Part shown: positions 33,978-42,823 of the stretch, piece by piece | Numbering within the stretch: position 1 is the stretch's first letter | Layout of the letters: every line of letters starts with the position of its first letter | DNA from: Solirubrobacterales bacterium | Lineage (GTDB): Bacteria; Actinomycetota; Thermoleophilia; Solirubrobacterales; 70-9 | Assembly (NCBI GenBank): GCA_025964255.1 | Contig: JAOPZF010000161.1 | Coordinates: forward strand, 1-43,104 | Direction of reading: 5' to 3' | Length of the DNA stretch: 43,104 nt | Program-made: the position numbers and the translations under genes | The notes under the pieces: model-generated | The model's input: only the letters and a program-made list of their open reading frames with translations | What the model was told of the DNA's origin: nothing | Databases searched by the model: none

Positions 33978-35454
33978 GCGGCGCTACCGGTTCGGACCGC
34001 TGGAGAGGCGGGCGATGCTCGGGCCTCTGACCGGCGACCAGCTCTGCGTTCTCGGATCGGCCGCAGTGATCGGGCTCGTGCTGGTCATCGCGACCCAGAG
34101 CATTCTCGGCGTCCTGGGGGCACTGATCCTGATCGGCATCGCCGGGGCGTCGATCTTCCTCCCCTTCGAGGGCCGAACCCCCGCCGAGTGGGTGCCGGTG
34201 GCGATGCGCTTCGCGCTCCGCCGCCGCCGCGCGGACTACCGGTCGGACGCACCGGGAGCCGGCTTCCGCATTGGCGGCGATGGGGGCCGCGAGGTTTCTC
34301 TTCCGCCGGAGCTGCAGGGGGTCGAGCTTCTTTCGTTCCCCTATGGCGGCGAGGAGATCGGCGTCCTCTGCGAGCGGCGAGCCGGCACCTACACGGTCGC
34401 GATCGCAGTGCGCGCGGACGCGTTTGCGCTGCGCGATGCCTCCGATCAAAGCCGCGCCCTCGAATTGTGGGGCGGCGTGCTGGCGAGCTGCGCGAGAGAG
34501 AACTCGGCGGTCCGTCGGATCCAATGGATCGAGCGGACGGTGCCCGGCCAGGGCGATGAGCTCGCTTCCTATCTTCAAGAGAAGCGCGACCGCAGCGTGC
34601 CGTTCTCCTCGAGCGTCGTCTCCTCCTACATCGAACTGGTCGAGGCAGCGACGCCGGTCACCGAGGAACACGACGTCCTGGTCTGCGTCCAGATCGACGC
34701 GCGCCGGGCGAGCCGCGAGATGAAGCGTCTCGGAGGCGGCGACGAGGGTGCCTGCGAGTTGCTCAAGCGGGAGGCCGAGAGTGTGGCACGGCGCCTCGGG
34801 TCGGCAGACATCAAGGTCTTCGGCCTCCTGCGACCGCGCCAATACGCGGAGGTGATCCGCGATGCGTTCGATCCTTTCGGACATCAGGCGCGTGCCCGGT
34901 CGAGTCTGGGCGACCCCAGCCGCGAGGGGGTCGACCCGGAGCTGATGGGGCCTCATGCCGAGGAGCTCGGCTGGTCGCGGTACCGCACCGACGCCGCCTT
35001 CCACAACACCTACTGGATCTCGTCCTGGCCGCGCTCCGACGTCGGGCCGAGCTTCCTGGCGCCGCTGCTCATGCAGAGCGCGACCGTCCGCACCGTGGCG
35101 GTGACGATCGAGCCGGTCCCCTTCGGCCAGGCGATGCGCCAGGCAGAGATGGCCCAGACGATGGAGCTGTCCGGAGAGATGGAGCGGCGACGTCAGGGCT
35201 TCATGACCACCGCATCAGACCGCCGCCGCGCTCAGGCGGTGACGAGGCGTGAAGAGGAGCTCGCCGACGGCTTCGCCGAGATGCGCTTCGCCGGCTTCGT
35301 CACCGTCTCGGCGCGCGGTAGCGAACAGCTCGAGCGGGCCTCGGCCGAAATCGAGCACGCCGGCCAGCTCTCCCGGCTCGAGTTCCAGCGGATGTACGGG
35401 GAGCAGGAGGCGGCTTTCACCAACACGTTGCCGCTATGCCGCGGCCTACGGTGA
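33970..35454 (+). CDS. SCO6880-family conjugation protein
   Basis: 494 residues from ATG 33970, which overlaps the previous stop by 8 bp. The opening RYRFGPLERRAMLGPLTGDQ and two close membrane helices (about 20-62) are typical of the actinobacterial SCO6880 family, which combines a PrgI-like membrane part with a VirB4 N-terminal-like domain. The end (QEAAFTNTLPLCRGLR) matches the family, so the gene is complete. It normally precedes a VirB4-like ATPase; here the ATPase is about 6 kb away, beyond inserted genes. Confidence 0.82.
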   Translation: MSERRYRFGPLERRAMLGPLTGDQLCVLGSAAVIGLVLVIATQSILGVLGALILIGIAGASIFLPFEGRTPAEWVPVAMRFALRRRRADYRSDAPGAGFRIGGDGGREVSLPPELQGVELLSFPYGGEEIGVLCERRAGTYTVAIAVRADAFALRDASDQSRALELWGGVLASCARENSAVRRIQWIERTVPGQGDELASYLQEKRDRSVPFSSSVVSSYIELVEAATPVTEEHDVLVCVQIDARRASREMKRLGGGDEGACELLKREAESVARRLGSADIKVFGLLRPRQYAEVIRDAFDPFGHQARARSSLGDPSREGVDPELMGPHAEELGWSRYRTDAAFHNTYWISSWPRSDVGPSFLAPLLMQSATVRTVAVTIEPVPFGQAMRQAEMAQTMELSGEMERRRQGFMTTASDRRRAQAVTRREEELADGFAEMRFAGFVTVSARGSEQLERASAEIEHAGQLSRLEFQRMYGEQEAAFTNTLPLCRGLR

Positions 35455-35952
35455 CCAACAGGACACCAACCACTCTAGCTCGCTGACATACGACATTCAG
35501 TCAGCTCGGCTAAAACCAGAGCATCGGCCCGACCCACTGTCCTCAGGAATCTAGCGACCCGCTGATCAGGTTTAGAAACCGCGCCGAGAGCCTGGAAGAT
35601 CTCTTGCCTACTCCGTTGCTCACCTTGACACAGGTTGACTCCGACATCCTCAGATCAACCTCAGGCTTCTGCGATAGGTGAATCGCATAAGGAAATGGGT
35701 ACCTGGCCCCGGCACGCACGCGACGTGCCCCTCGTTCGGAAGGGGCGGAAGCCTATCGATACATTTCTCAGTCTCTGGATTACTTCAGCTGCATCTGCGT
35801 CTTTTGTCGCCATAACCCGTTCGCAGTATCCCCGGGATGATACTTGCAACGTGCAACACATATCGCCCCCAACGGTACACGCGCTTTACCCCGACTACGC
35901 CAATCGCCGTCAGACGTCGGGCTGAGAGGCGGAGCAGCGAAGCCCTCGGCAA
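35455..35952. other. 498-bp gene-free, lower-GC junction after the SCO6880 gene
   Basis: No supported gene. Base composition drops visibly (for example 35581-35720 and 35770-35870) compared with the flanking secretion genes. It is the left border of the inserted LamG cargo. No direct repeat with the right border was found by eye. Confidence 0.5.
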
Positions 35953-36534
35953 TCACCCGTGAACTTGCCGGTACGGCGGCGCTATCGCAGTAAGTCGCGT
36001 GCGAACCCCCAGCGTCAGATACAGAAGCTTCCCACGGTTTCCGGCGATCACGTGTCGACATCCGCTCGGCTTGGCTATGAGTGACTCCCTATGGCCGTCC
36101 TCATAGCCGAAGACGACATAGAAACCACCGCTTGATTCATTTCCGCAAAGTTCCGCCGAAGTGCGAGGGTGACGATACGGCTGCAAGCGGTCGACGGCGT
36201 TGGCCAGCCTCCGAGCGGCTGGCATGCCGATCGATCCCGCGCTTACCAGGTTCGTCCTCAGTGGAGGTTCACGAACAGATTCTGCCCCACTGAAGGCGTG
36301 TAGATAGCGACACACGGTTGCCTTCGCGATGCCGGCTTGCTGTATTGGTTCCGGCCGGCCCGGACCGAGTGGGGGGGCGTTTTCGAACCAAGAAGGGCAG
36401 ATCGGACTCGCTTTCGTCTCGAAGGTTTGGCCGCTCGTCGCGGCGCGGGCCGACTGCAAGGAAGGAAAGAGCGGGCCTATCGCCGTCGCGAGAAGCAAAA
36501 ACGCAGCGACATTCATCGCGAGGCGCAACTTCAC
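35953..36534 (-). CDS. small secreted protein of unknown function, coupled to the LamG gene
   Basis: 193 residues. Signal peptide about 1-33 (LAMNVAAFLLLATAIGPLFP, cleavage near ARAA). The mature protein has five Cys (CPSWF, VCRYLHAF, ELCGNESS, GCRHVIAG region) and a beta-rich end (GGFYVVFGYEDGHRESLI, KLLYLTLGVRTRLTA). I do not recognise a family. GTG 36534 overlaps the stop of the LamG gene (GTGA), so the two are translated together and may work together on the surface. ATG 36516 is a possible alternative start. Confidence 0.6.
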   Translation of the reverse strand: MKLRLAMNVAAFLLLATAIGPLFPSLQSARAATSGQTFETKASPICPSWFENAPPLGPGRPEPIQQAGIAKATVCRYLHAFSGAESVREPPLRTNLVSAGSIGMPAARRLANAVDRLQPYRHPRTSAELCGNESSGGFYVVFGYEDGHRESLIAKPSGCRHVIAGNRGKLLYLTLGVRTRLTAIAPPYRQVHG

Positions 36535-39500
36535 GGATGACAATGGTGCCACCTCTCGACATAGGACTGCCCATCTGCGGAGATCGAATCCGGAGACGCC
36601 ATAAGATTTCCGGACAGACGACCGTTGGTGATTTTCTGCATATCTAGTTTCTTCCGATGTTCCAATGCCCCCAAGGCTTTCCATCCTTTCCCCGAGACGT
36701 ACCCAAAGGCATTGTAGAAGCGAATTGAGCCGAAGTCTTCCAGCTGATAGGCACTCTGGCGCTCGATCTTGAAGTCCAACTGTCGACCATCGTAGACGCT
36801 CGGTCCGGTGTCCGTGACTCGGTGATCGGTATGGCGATGAGTGCGGAGATCTTCGGTGTAGTTGAGGATCGCTTCTCGACCCGGCAGCCAAAGACTCTCG
36901 ACAAAGATCGGGTCACCCGCTTTCATCGCGAGGTGTTCGTGAACAGGTTCTTCGTCGGGGTGTTCGGGTTCGCTGGAGCCTCCGGCCCTGAAGACCTCGG
37001 TGAAGGCGTACGGTTTTCCGCCCTTGTAGGGTGCATTCGTACCGGCTTGGAAGAATGCGGTCGATGGACCCTCGACGCCGACGAATGCCGAAACCACGCC
37101 GGGACCGTATTTCGTTCGGCTCTGTTCGGGATGTTCTTCAATTTCCGATCGACTTTTCGGCACTTCCGCGCTGCAGGTTCCCCGTAGTTCGGGCTGCTTA
37201 TATTGCATCGACGCCCCGCGCCACTCTTCTTTGGAACCGGTCGGGTCGGAAGCGATCCACCCGCTGAAGTTGGGTTGAACGAACGTTCCTTCGAAGTTCT
37301 GCCCGGCATCAGCCGCCCTAAACGAAGGCCCGCCCGCATCCATGCACCCGCCCGGGGCGGCTGCACCTTCAGATTCACCAACCGTTTCTTCCCACGCCTG
37401 ACGTGCCCCAGGTTCAGTAACCGCAGATGGACGGGGCGGGTAACCGTACCTATCTAGTTCTTCGTCCGTAGCTTCGGATGGTTTGAACCCTGCGGGAGGG
37501 ATCGGGTATTCCAGAACTTGGCCGTTCGCCCCATGGTAGATGTAGTTTTTCCCGCCACCCGACAGTTCGTTGACTTCGTTGGCCGGAGCTTCGCCTTCTC
37601 CCGACATATTGCACGCCGGGATGGATCCGTTCGGCGCGGAGACCATAAACGCCTGAGTTGAGTCGTTGCCGGCCTGATCTTCCACCGACACCGATATTTC
37701 ATGCCGTTTGAAACCATAGGTTTCCGAGTTGAACGTCCAGGAGTCTTCGATCATGCAATTCGTCTGAGGACAGGTCTGACTTTTAGCCTGCGTTACTTCT
37801 CCGTCCACCGCGATGGTCACCCGTTTCACTCCTGATTGTCGCCGAGCGGGTCCTCCGTCTGAGGCCTTCACGACCAAGCCGTAAACGGTGACTCCAGTCT
37901 TTAGACCTTCGGTCAGACCTCCGCTCAGGTTGACTTCGGGCGGCGTGTTATCCGGAAGCCAATTTGGATCGAGTTCTTGAGCGGTTATCGCCCGGTTATA
38001 GACCCGAACCTCGTCGATCCGGCCTTTGAAGTGCTCCCCGTACTGGCTGTCGCAGCCGATCTCCAGTGCACCTTCCCTGGCGGAGTCGGCACCTGCGACG
38101 GATTCGGTGTCGACCAGTTCACCATTGACGTAGAGGCGTAGCGTCGCCCCATCGAAGGTCGCCGCGAGGTGGTTCCAGACGTTTGCTTCCAGGGCTTTGA
38201 CTGAGGTGACTTCCTTGTGATTAGGTGAAGCCGACGTACCGATCGCGCCTTCGCCCTTGCCGGTCGAGGCGCGGCCCACCTCGAGGGCGTAGTTCAGATG
38301 GCCCGATCCTTCCTTGAAGATCACTGGGTCGTGTTTCAGTTCGCCTTCCGGTCTGATCCAGCTCTCGAGCGTGAAGCCTTCATTGAAACGCAGGTCGGCG
38401 GCGTCGGCGACCGAGACACACGAACTCGTCCCGTTGAACTTGAGCGCACCTCCGTATTTCCCCCGGGCCCATTCCGCTCCTTCGATCGTCGCCGCGTGGC
38501 CGTCGCCGGTCAGGTCTTCGACCGTGGTGCCTTTTCCTTCGTTGAAGGACCAGGCCGCGACCGGACCCTGCTTCGTCGTCTGGATCGGGGCTTCCATGTC
38601 GGCGTCGATTTCGGCCTGATCGAGTTCGCGGTTGTAGATCCGAACCTCGTCGATCCGTCCGTCGAAATAGTCGGAGGTATCGGTCGAGCCCCCGATCTCC
38701 AGTTCTCCTTCGGAGGTGATCGTCGGTTCGGCGGCGCCGTTGTCGACGGGTTGGTCGTCGACGTAGAGGTAGGTCCGGTTGCCGTCGAAGGTCAGGGCGA
38801 CGTGGCTCCAGGCGTTCGCGGGCAGCGGTTCCGTGGCGTGGATGAGTTCCTGTTCTTCGTTCGCCGCGCCGTAGGGCCGGTCGGAGACCGAGCCGCCCTC
38901 GTAGAGGAAGTAGCCGTGGGCGCTGCCTTCCTGCTTGTCGATCAACGGGGCCGAGTGGTTGTCGGCACCGCTCGGGCGTACCCAGGCCTCCAGCGTGAAT
39001 TCTTCGCTGAAGTCGAGTTCCGGCGATGCCGGGATCCTCAGCACGTCTTTTTTCGCGGCTTCGAATTCCATCGCGCCGCCGTAGCGACCATGTTCGGTCC
39101 ATTTGGCGCCTTCTGCCGTCGCGGTGTGGCCGTGGCCGGTGTCGTCGGTCGCGGTGCCGCCTTCGCCCGGTGCCTGGTCGAAGGAGTAGGCGGCCACCGG
39201 GGTCGCCTTCGGGGTCTGGATCGGCGATTCCATGTCGGCCGCGACTTCGCCGCCGGTCAGGGTCCGGTTATAGGCGCGGACCTCATCGATCTGCCCGGTG
39301 AACTGGCCGTCGGGACCGTCGCAGCCGATCTTCAGCGAGCCTTCGCCGCTCGCGGGCGGGCTCGTCGCCGTTTCGGTGTCGGCGAGTTCGCCGTCGACAT
39401 AGAGCCTGATCTTCGACCCGTCCCAGGTGGCGGCGAGGTGGGCCCATTCGTAGTCGCGGATTTTTTCGCCGCCGACCGCGGCCTTCGAGCCACTGCCTTC

Positions 39501-41264
39501 GCCGATGAAGCCTTCGGCCTCGTATTCTTCGCGCGAGCCGAGGCCGAGGCCGAAGGCGGTTTTGCCGCTCGATTCCCTGACCACGACCGGGTCTTCGTAG
39601 CTGCCGCCTTCGGGCCTGATCCAGGCCTCCAGGGTGAATTCTTCGGAGAACCGCAGTTCGGGGGAGTCGGGGACCGAGACGCATTTGTTGCCACCGGAGC
39701 CGTCGAAGCCGATGCCGCCGCCGTAGCGGCCTTTGGCCCATTCGCCGTCTTCGATCGTCGCCGTGTGGCCGTCACCGCTGACGTCTTCCACCGTGGTGAC
39801 CCCCGTTTTGCCTTCGTCGAAGGAGTAGGCGGCGACGGGACCGGACCTCGGCGTCTGGATCGGCGCTTCCATGTCGGCGCCGACTTCGGCTTCGCCCAGG
39901 GCCCGTTCGTAGAGACGCACCTCGTCGATCCTGCCTTCGAAGAACTGTCCTTCGACGGTAGAACAGCCGATCGTCAGCGGTCCCCCGCTTTCGAGCACGA
40001 ACTCGGCGTGCGTGCTGCTGCCGGCCAGCTGCCCGTCGACGTAGAGGCGCAGGTAGGCGCCGTCGTAGGTGAGGGCCAGGTGGGTCCAGACGTGAGGTTC
40101 GAGTTTCTGTGCCGAATGGACTTCGGTCTCCGCGTATTCGTCGTAGCCTCCGGCCCAGCCCTGGACCAGGCCGTTCCCGGTCGAGCCGATCGCGAGTTCG
40201 TAGCTGGGGGTGAGTTCGGCCGCCTTGGAGATGATCGGGCCGTGGAAGAGGGCGTCCGGTCTGACCCAGGCCTCGACCGTGAATTCTTCACCCAGTTGCA
40301 GGGATGCCGAATCCGGGACCGTCACGCAGTCGGGTTCGCCGCCGAATTCCATGGCGCCGCCGTAGCGGCCATGGGTGGTCCGTTCGGCGCCTTCGATCGT
40401 GCCGTCGTTTTCGCCCGCCAGGTCTTCGACGCTCGCTCCTGCTTCTTCGCCTTCGTCGAAGGAGTACTCGGCGATCGGGGCCTTCTTCGGCGTCTGGATC
40501 GGGGTTTCCATGTCGGCGGCGACTGCGGGCTGGCCCAGGACGCGGTCGTAGATCCGCACCTCGTCGAGGCGGCCGAAGAGGAAGTCGCCGGTTTCGGTGG
40601 CGCCGCCGATCTCGACCTCACCTTCGGTTTCGAGGGGTGCTTCGGCGGGACCGCTGTCTACCAGCACACCGTCGACGTAGAGGCGCTCGACGGCTCCGTC
40701 GAAGGTGAGGGCGACGTGGGACCAGACTTCCGGCGCGAGCGGATCGGAGGCGGCGACTTCATCGCCTTCGCCGGCGACATGTTCGGTCCCGCCCCACGGC
40801 CTCTGGGGACCGGGGCCCGCGGCGTAGAGCCACCAGGCATACCGTTCGTCCCCTTCACCGCCACCGATCTGCTTGTCGACGATCGGCTGCCATGGCCTTC
40901 CTTCCTCCGGGCGCACCCAGGCCTCGAGGGTGAATTCTTCGGTCAGGTCGAGTTCGGAGGAGTCCGGGACCGAGAGGTAGGTTTCTTCGTGCTCGTTGAA
41001 TTCCATCGCGCCGCCGTAGCGGCCGTGGGGCGTCCATTTGGCGCCGTGGATCGTCGCCGTGTGTCCGTTGCCGCTGAGGTCTTCGATCGTGGTGCCTTCG
41101 CCCGGATCTTCGTCGAAGGAGTATTCGGCTACGGGGCCGAAGGTGGCGGCCGCCGCGCGATCGGAGGTTCGCGACAGTACCGCGATCACCGAGGCCAAGA
41201 CCAGGATCAGCCCCATTACGGCGACCTTCAGCAGACTGCGGCGCAGCGGCAATCCTCGGAACAT
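36531..41264 (-). CDS. giant exported protein with five LamG-like domains and an eqolisin-like C-terminal region
   Basis: 1,577 residues from ATG 41264 (GGGGGA upstream). Signal peptide or anchor about 7-38. Five concanavalin A/LamG-type domains begin near residues 42, 262, 475, 687 and 900, each about 210 residues, with the shared opening VAAYSFDEG, HGRYGGAMEF, EEFTLEAWVRPEG, RLYVDG and DEVRIYNR, and linkers like ADMEAPIQTPK. A DNTPPEVNLSGG Ig-like stretch follows. The C-terminus (about 1290-1520) resembles peptidase G1 (eqolisin): VSAFVGVEGPSTAFFQAGT, AFTEVFRAGG, KAGDPIFVESLW, with a Gln and a Glu in positions like the catalytic pair. A protease function is tentative. LamG domains usually bind glycans. 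Nearly all Glu codons are GAA. Confidence 0.8.
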   Translation of the reverse strand: MFRGLPLRRSLLKVAVMGLILVLASVIAVLSRTSDRAAAATFGPVAEYSFDEDPGEGTTIEDLSGNGHTATIHGAKWTPHGRYGGAMEFNEHEETYLSVPDSSELDLTEEFTLEAWVRPEEGRPWQPIVDKQIGGGEGDERYAWWLYAAGPGPQRPWGGTEHVAGEGDEVAASDPLAPEVWSHVALTFDGAVERLYVDGVLVDSGPAEAPLETEGEVEIGGATETGDFLFGRLDEVRIYDRVLGQPAVAADMETPIQTPKKAPIAEYSFDEGEEAGASVEDLAGENDGTIEGAERTTHGRYGGAMEFGGEPDCVTVPDSASLQLGEEFTVEAWVRPDALFHGPIISKAAELTPSYELAIGSTGNGLVQGWAGGYDEYAETEVHSAQKLEPHVWTHLALTYDGAYLRLYVDGQLAGSSTHAEFVLESGGPLTIGCSTVEGQFFEGRIDEVRLYERALGEAEVGADMEAPIQTPRSGPVAAYSFDEGKTGVTTVEDVSGDGHTATIEDGEWAKGRYGGGIGFDGSGGNKCVSVPDSPELRFSEEFTLEAWIRPEGGSYEDPVVVRESSGKTAFGLGLGSREEYEAEGFIGEGSGSKAAVGGEKIRDYEWAHLAATWDGSKIRLYVDGELADTETATSPPASGEGSLKIGCDGPDGQFTGQIDEVRAYNRTLTGGEVAADMESPIQTPKATPVAAYSFDQAPGEGGTATDDTGHGHTATAEGAKWTEHGRYGGAMEFEAAKKDVLRIPASPELDFSEEFTLEAWVRPSGADNHSAPLIDKQEGSAHGYFLYEGGSVSDRPYGAANEEQELIHATEPLPANAWSHVALTFDGNRTYLYVDDQPVDNGAAEPTITSEGELEIGGSTDTSDYFDGRIDEVRIYNRELDQAEIDADMEAPIQTTKQGPVAAWSFNEGKGTTVEDLTGDGHAATIEGAEWARGKYGGALKFNGTSSCVSVADAADLRFNEGFTLESWIRPEGELKHDPVIFKEGSGHLNYALEVGRASTGKGEGAIGTSASPNHKEVTSVKALEANVWNHLAATFDGATLRLYVNGELVDTESVAGADSAREGALEIGCDSQYGEHFKGRIDEVRVYNRAITAQELDPNWLPDNTPPEVNLSGGLTEGLKTGVTVYGLVVKASDGGPARRQSGVKRVTIAVDGEVTQAKSQTCPQTNCMIEDSWTFNSETYGFKRHEISVSVEDQAGNDSTQAFMVSAPNGSIPACNMSGEGEAPANEVNELSGGGKNYIYHGANGQVLEYPIPPAGFKPSEATDEELDRYGYPPRPSAVTEPGARQAWEETVGESEGAAAPGGCMDAGGPSFRAADAGQNFEGTFVQPNFSGWIASDPTGSKEEWRGASMQYKQPELRGTCSAEVPKSRSEIEEHPEQSRTKYGPGVVSAFVGVEGPSTAFFQAGTNAPYKGGKPYAFTEVFRAGGSSEPEHPDEEPVHEHLAMKAGDPIFVESLWLPGREAILNYTEDLRTHRHTDHRVTDTGPSVYDGRQLDFKIERQSAYQLEDFGSIRFYNAFGYVSGKGWKALGALEHRKKLDMQKITNGRLSGNLMASPDSISADGQSYVERWHHCHP
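37970..41140. repeat. five tandem repeats of about 640 bp encoding the LamG domains
   Basis: Repeat starts on the minus strand near 41140, 40480, 39840, 39205 and 38565. The units are clearly related in DNA and protein but not identical. They allow domain loss or gain by recombination. Confidence 0.85.
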
Positions 41265-41324
41265 CCGCGATCCCCCAGACGATATCGATTGGGACAAGAA
41301 GTCCTGAACGAGCTAACCGGGTGA

Positions 41325-41354
41325 CTTATAGAGAGACGTGAACGTTCCTGTCAA
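41325..41354 (-). promoter_or_regulatory. near-consensus sigma-70 promoter of the LamG operon
   Basis: On the minus strand TTGACA (41354-41349) and TATAAG (41330-41325) are 18 bp apart, about 60 bp before the LamG ATG. The exact -35 consensus suggests strong expression by the housekeeping sigma factor. Confidence 0.75.
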
Positions 41355-41493
41355 GGGCGCGGTGTTAACGGACTGGACGCCGTCCCGAATTGTGGGTTCC
41401 CTACTCACTAATTCTTCAGTTCGCGTGGACGGATGAGCGGGATCCCACCGACCCGAACTGACCCGATACACCCGCGCCCCGCCGCTGACAACC

Positions 41494-41517
41494 CGTGCGT
41501 GAGTAGTTGCACGCACG
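41494..41517. promoter_or_regulatory. 8-bp inverted repeat upstream of the VirB4-like gene
   Basis: CGTGCGTG and CACGCACG, perfect arms around AGTAGTTG, 25 bp before the ATPase start. A possible operator at the right border of the cargo insertion. No U-run follows. Confidence 0.4.
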
Positions 41518-41542
41518 CCCCCCTCCTCCCCGCGCGTCGCCG

Positions 41543-42823
41543 ATGAGGCGCCGCGGCGAGCGTCCCGGCCACTCGGCCACCACGGCCCACTTCCAGGCCG
41601 CCTACCCGTTCCTCGGCATGGGCGGGCTCGGCGCCCCCGGCGTCTACGTCGGCACCGACGCTTTCGGCGGCGCCTGGGCTTTCGATCCCTGGGAGCTCTA
41701 CGCGCGCCGGATCATGCGCAGCCCCAACGTGATCGTCCTCGGCGGCATCTCCTACGCCAAGTCGACGCTGATCAAGACCTACATCTACCGCCAGTACCTC
41801 TTCGGCCGGCAGGCCTGGGTGATCGACGTCAAGGGCGAGTATGGGCCGCTGGCCGCCGCGCTCGGCTTCCCGATCATCCGCCTCGAGCCCGGTGGCGAGG
41901 TCCGCCTCAACCCGATCGAGCGCCGCGGCGGCCGCGAGGGCCAGCTCGCCCTGCTGCGCTCGGTCGCGCTGGCGGCGCTGCGCCGCGACCTCCATCCCGA
42001 GGAGGACGCCGCGCTGCGCGTCGCCCTCGACCAGGTGAACGAAGAGGCCGGCGTGTTCGAGCCGACCCTGCCGATGGTCGTCGACGTCCTGCTCCACCCT
42101 CGCGAGGCGATGGTCGCCGGCGTCTCGGCCGCCGGCGGCGCCGAGTTCGCCGCCGCCGCCAGGGACGTCGCGCTCGCCCTGCAGCGGCTCTGCGACGGCG
42201 ACCTGCGCGGGATCTTCGACGGGCCGACCAGCGAGGGGATCGACCTCGAGGGGGCGCTGGTCGTCCTCGACCTCTCCGCGATGCGCGACTCCGACGCGCT
42301 CGCGGTGCTGATGACCTGCACCGCCGCCTGGCAGCAGGCGATCCTGCGCGAGCGCAAGGAATCTGCCGACCGTGCGGGCGTGCCGATGGCGAAGGTCTTC
42401 TGCGTCTTCGAGGAGGTCTGGCGGGTCGCCGGCAACGTCGGCGTCGCCGAGTGGCTGCAGGCCAACTTCAAGCTCTGCCGGGCGCTCGGCATCGCCAACT
42501 TCGTCTCGCTCCACAAGCTGACCGACTTCGGCACCGCGGGCGCCGACGGCTCACGGGCAGCGCGGATCGCCCAGGCGCTGGTCGCCGACGCCGGCTGCAC
42601 CGTGATCTACCGCCAGTCGCCCGACCAGCGGGAGGTCCTGCGCACCGACCTCGGCTGCTCCGACACCGAAACCGAGCTGGCGACGCGCCTCGAGATCGGC
42701 GAGGCGATCTGGAAGATCGGCTCGCGCTCGATGCTGGTGCGCCAGCGGATGTCGCGGGCGGAGCGCTCGATCACCTACACCGACGAGCAGATGGGCGTGA
42801 TCGGCGCCGCGGGGACGCCGTGA
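41543..42823 (+). CDS. VirB4-like conjugation ATPase with altered Walker A
   Basis: 426 residues from ATG 41543 (TTG 41507 possible). Energises type IV secretion at the inner membrane. P-loop region: VIVLGGISYAKSTLIKTY, where Lys73-Ser74 are kept but the Gly just before is Ala72. WVIDVKGEY follows, as in actinobacterial VirB4/TraC proteins. Walker B-like VFCVFEEVWRV and a LGIANFVSLHKLTDF motif are present. The N-terminal domain of full VirB4 is missing; in these systems it is supplied by the SCO6880 protein, normally the gene just upstream. Its stop overlaps the next start (GTGA). Confidence 0.85.
   Translation: MRRRGERPGHSATTAHFQAAYPFLGMGGLGAPGVYVGTDAFGGAWAFDPWELYARRIMRSPNVIVLGGISYAKSTLIKTYIYRQYLFGRQAWVIDVKGEYGPLAAALGFPIIRLEPGGEVRLNPIERRGGREGQLALLRSVALAALRRDLHPEEDAALRVALDQVNEEAGVFEPTLPMVVDVLLHPREAMVAGVSAAGGAEFAAAARDVALALQRLCDGDLRGIFDGPTSEGIDLEGALVVLDLSAMRDSDALAVLMTCTAAWQQAILRERKESADRAGVPMAKVFCVFEEVWRVAGNVGVAEWLQANFKLCRALGIANFVSLHKLTDFGTAGADGSRAARIAQALVADAGCTVIYRQSPDQREVLRTDLGCSDTETELATRLEIGEAIWKIGSRSMLVRQRMSRAERSITYTDEQMGVIGAAGTP

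Noticed and set aside
35661-36061. Short open frames in the cargo left border
   Set aside because: No ribosome site, no domain, odd composition; not supported as genes.
38298-41324. Plus-strand open frame of about 1,000 codons
   Set aside because: Antisense to the LamG repeats; Phe/Arg/Gly-rich with no domain, caused by repeated GAA-rich coding on the other strand.
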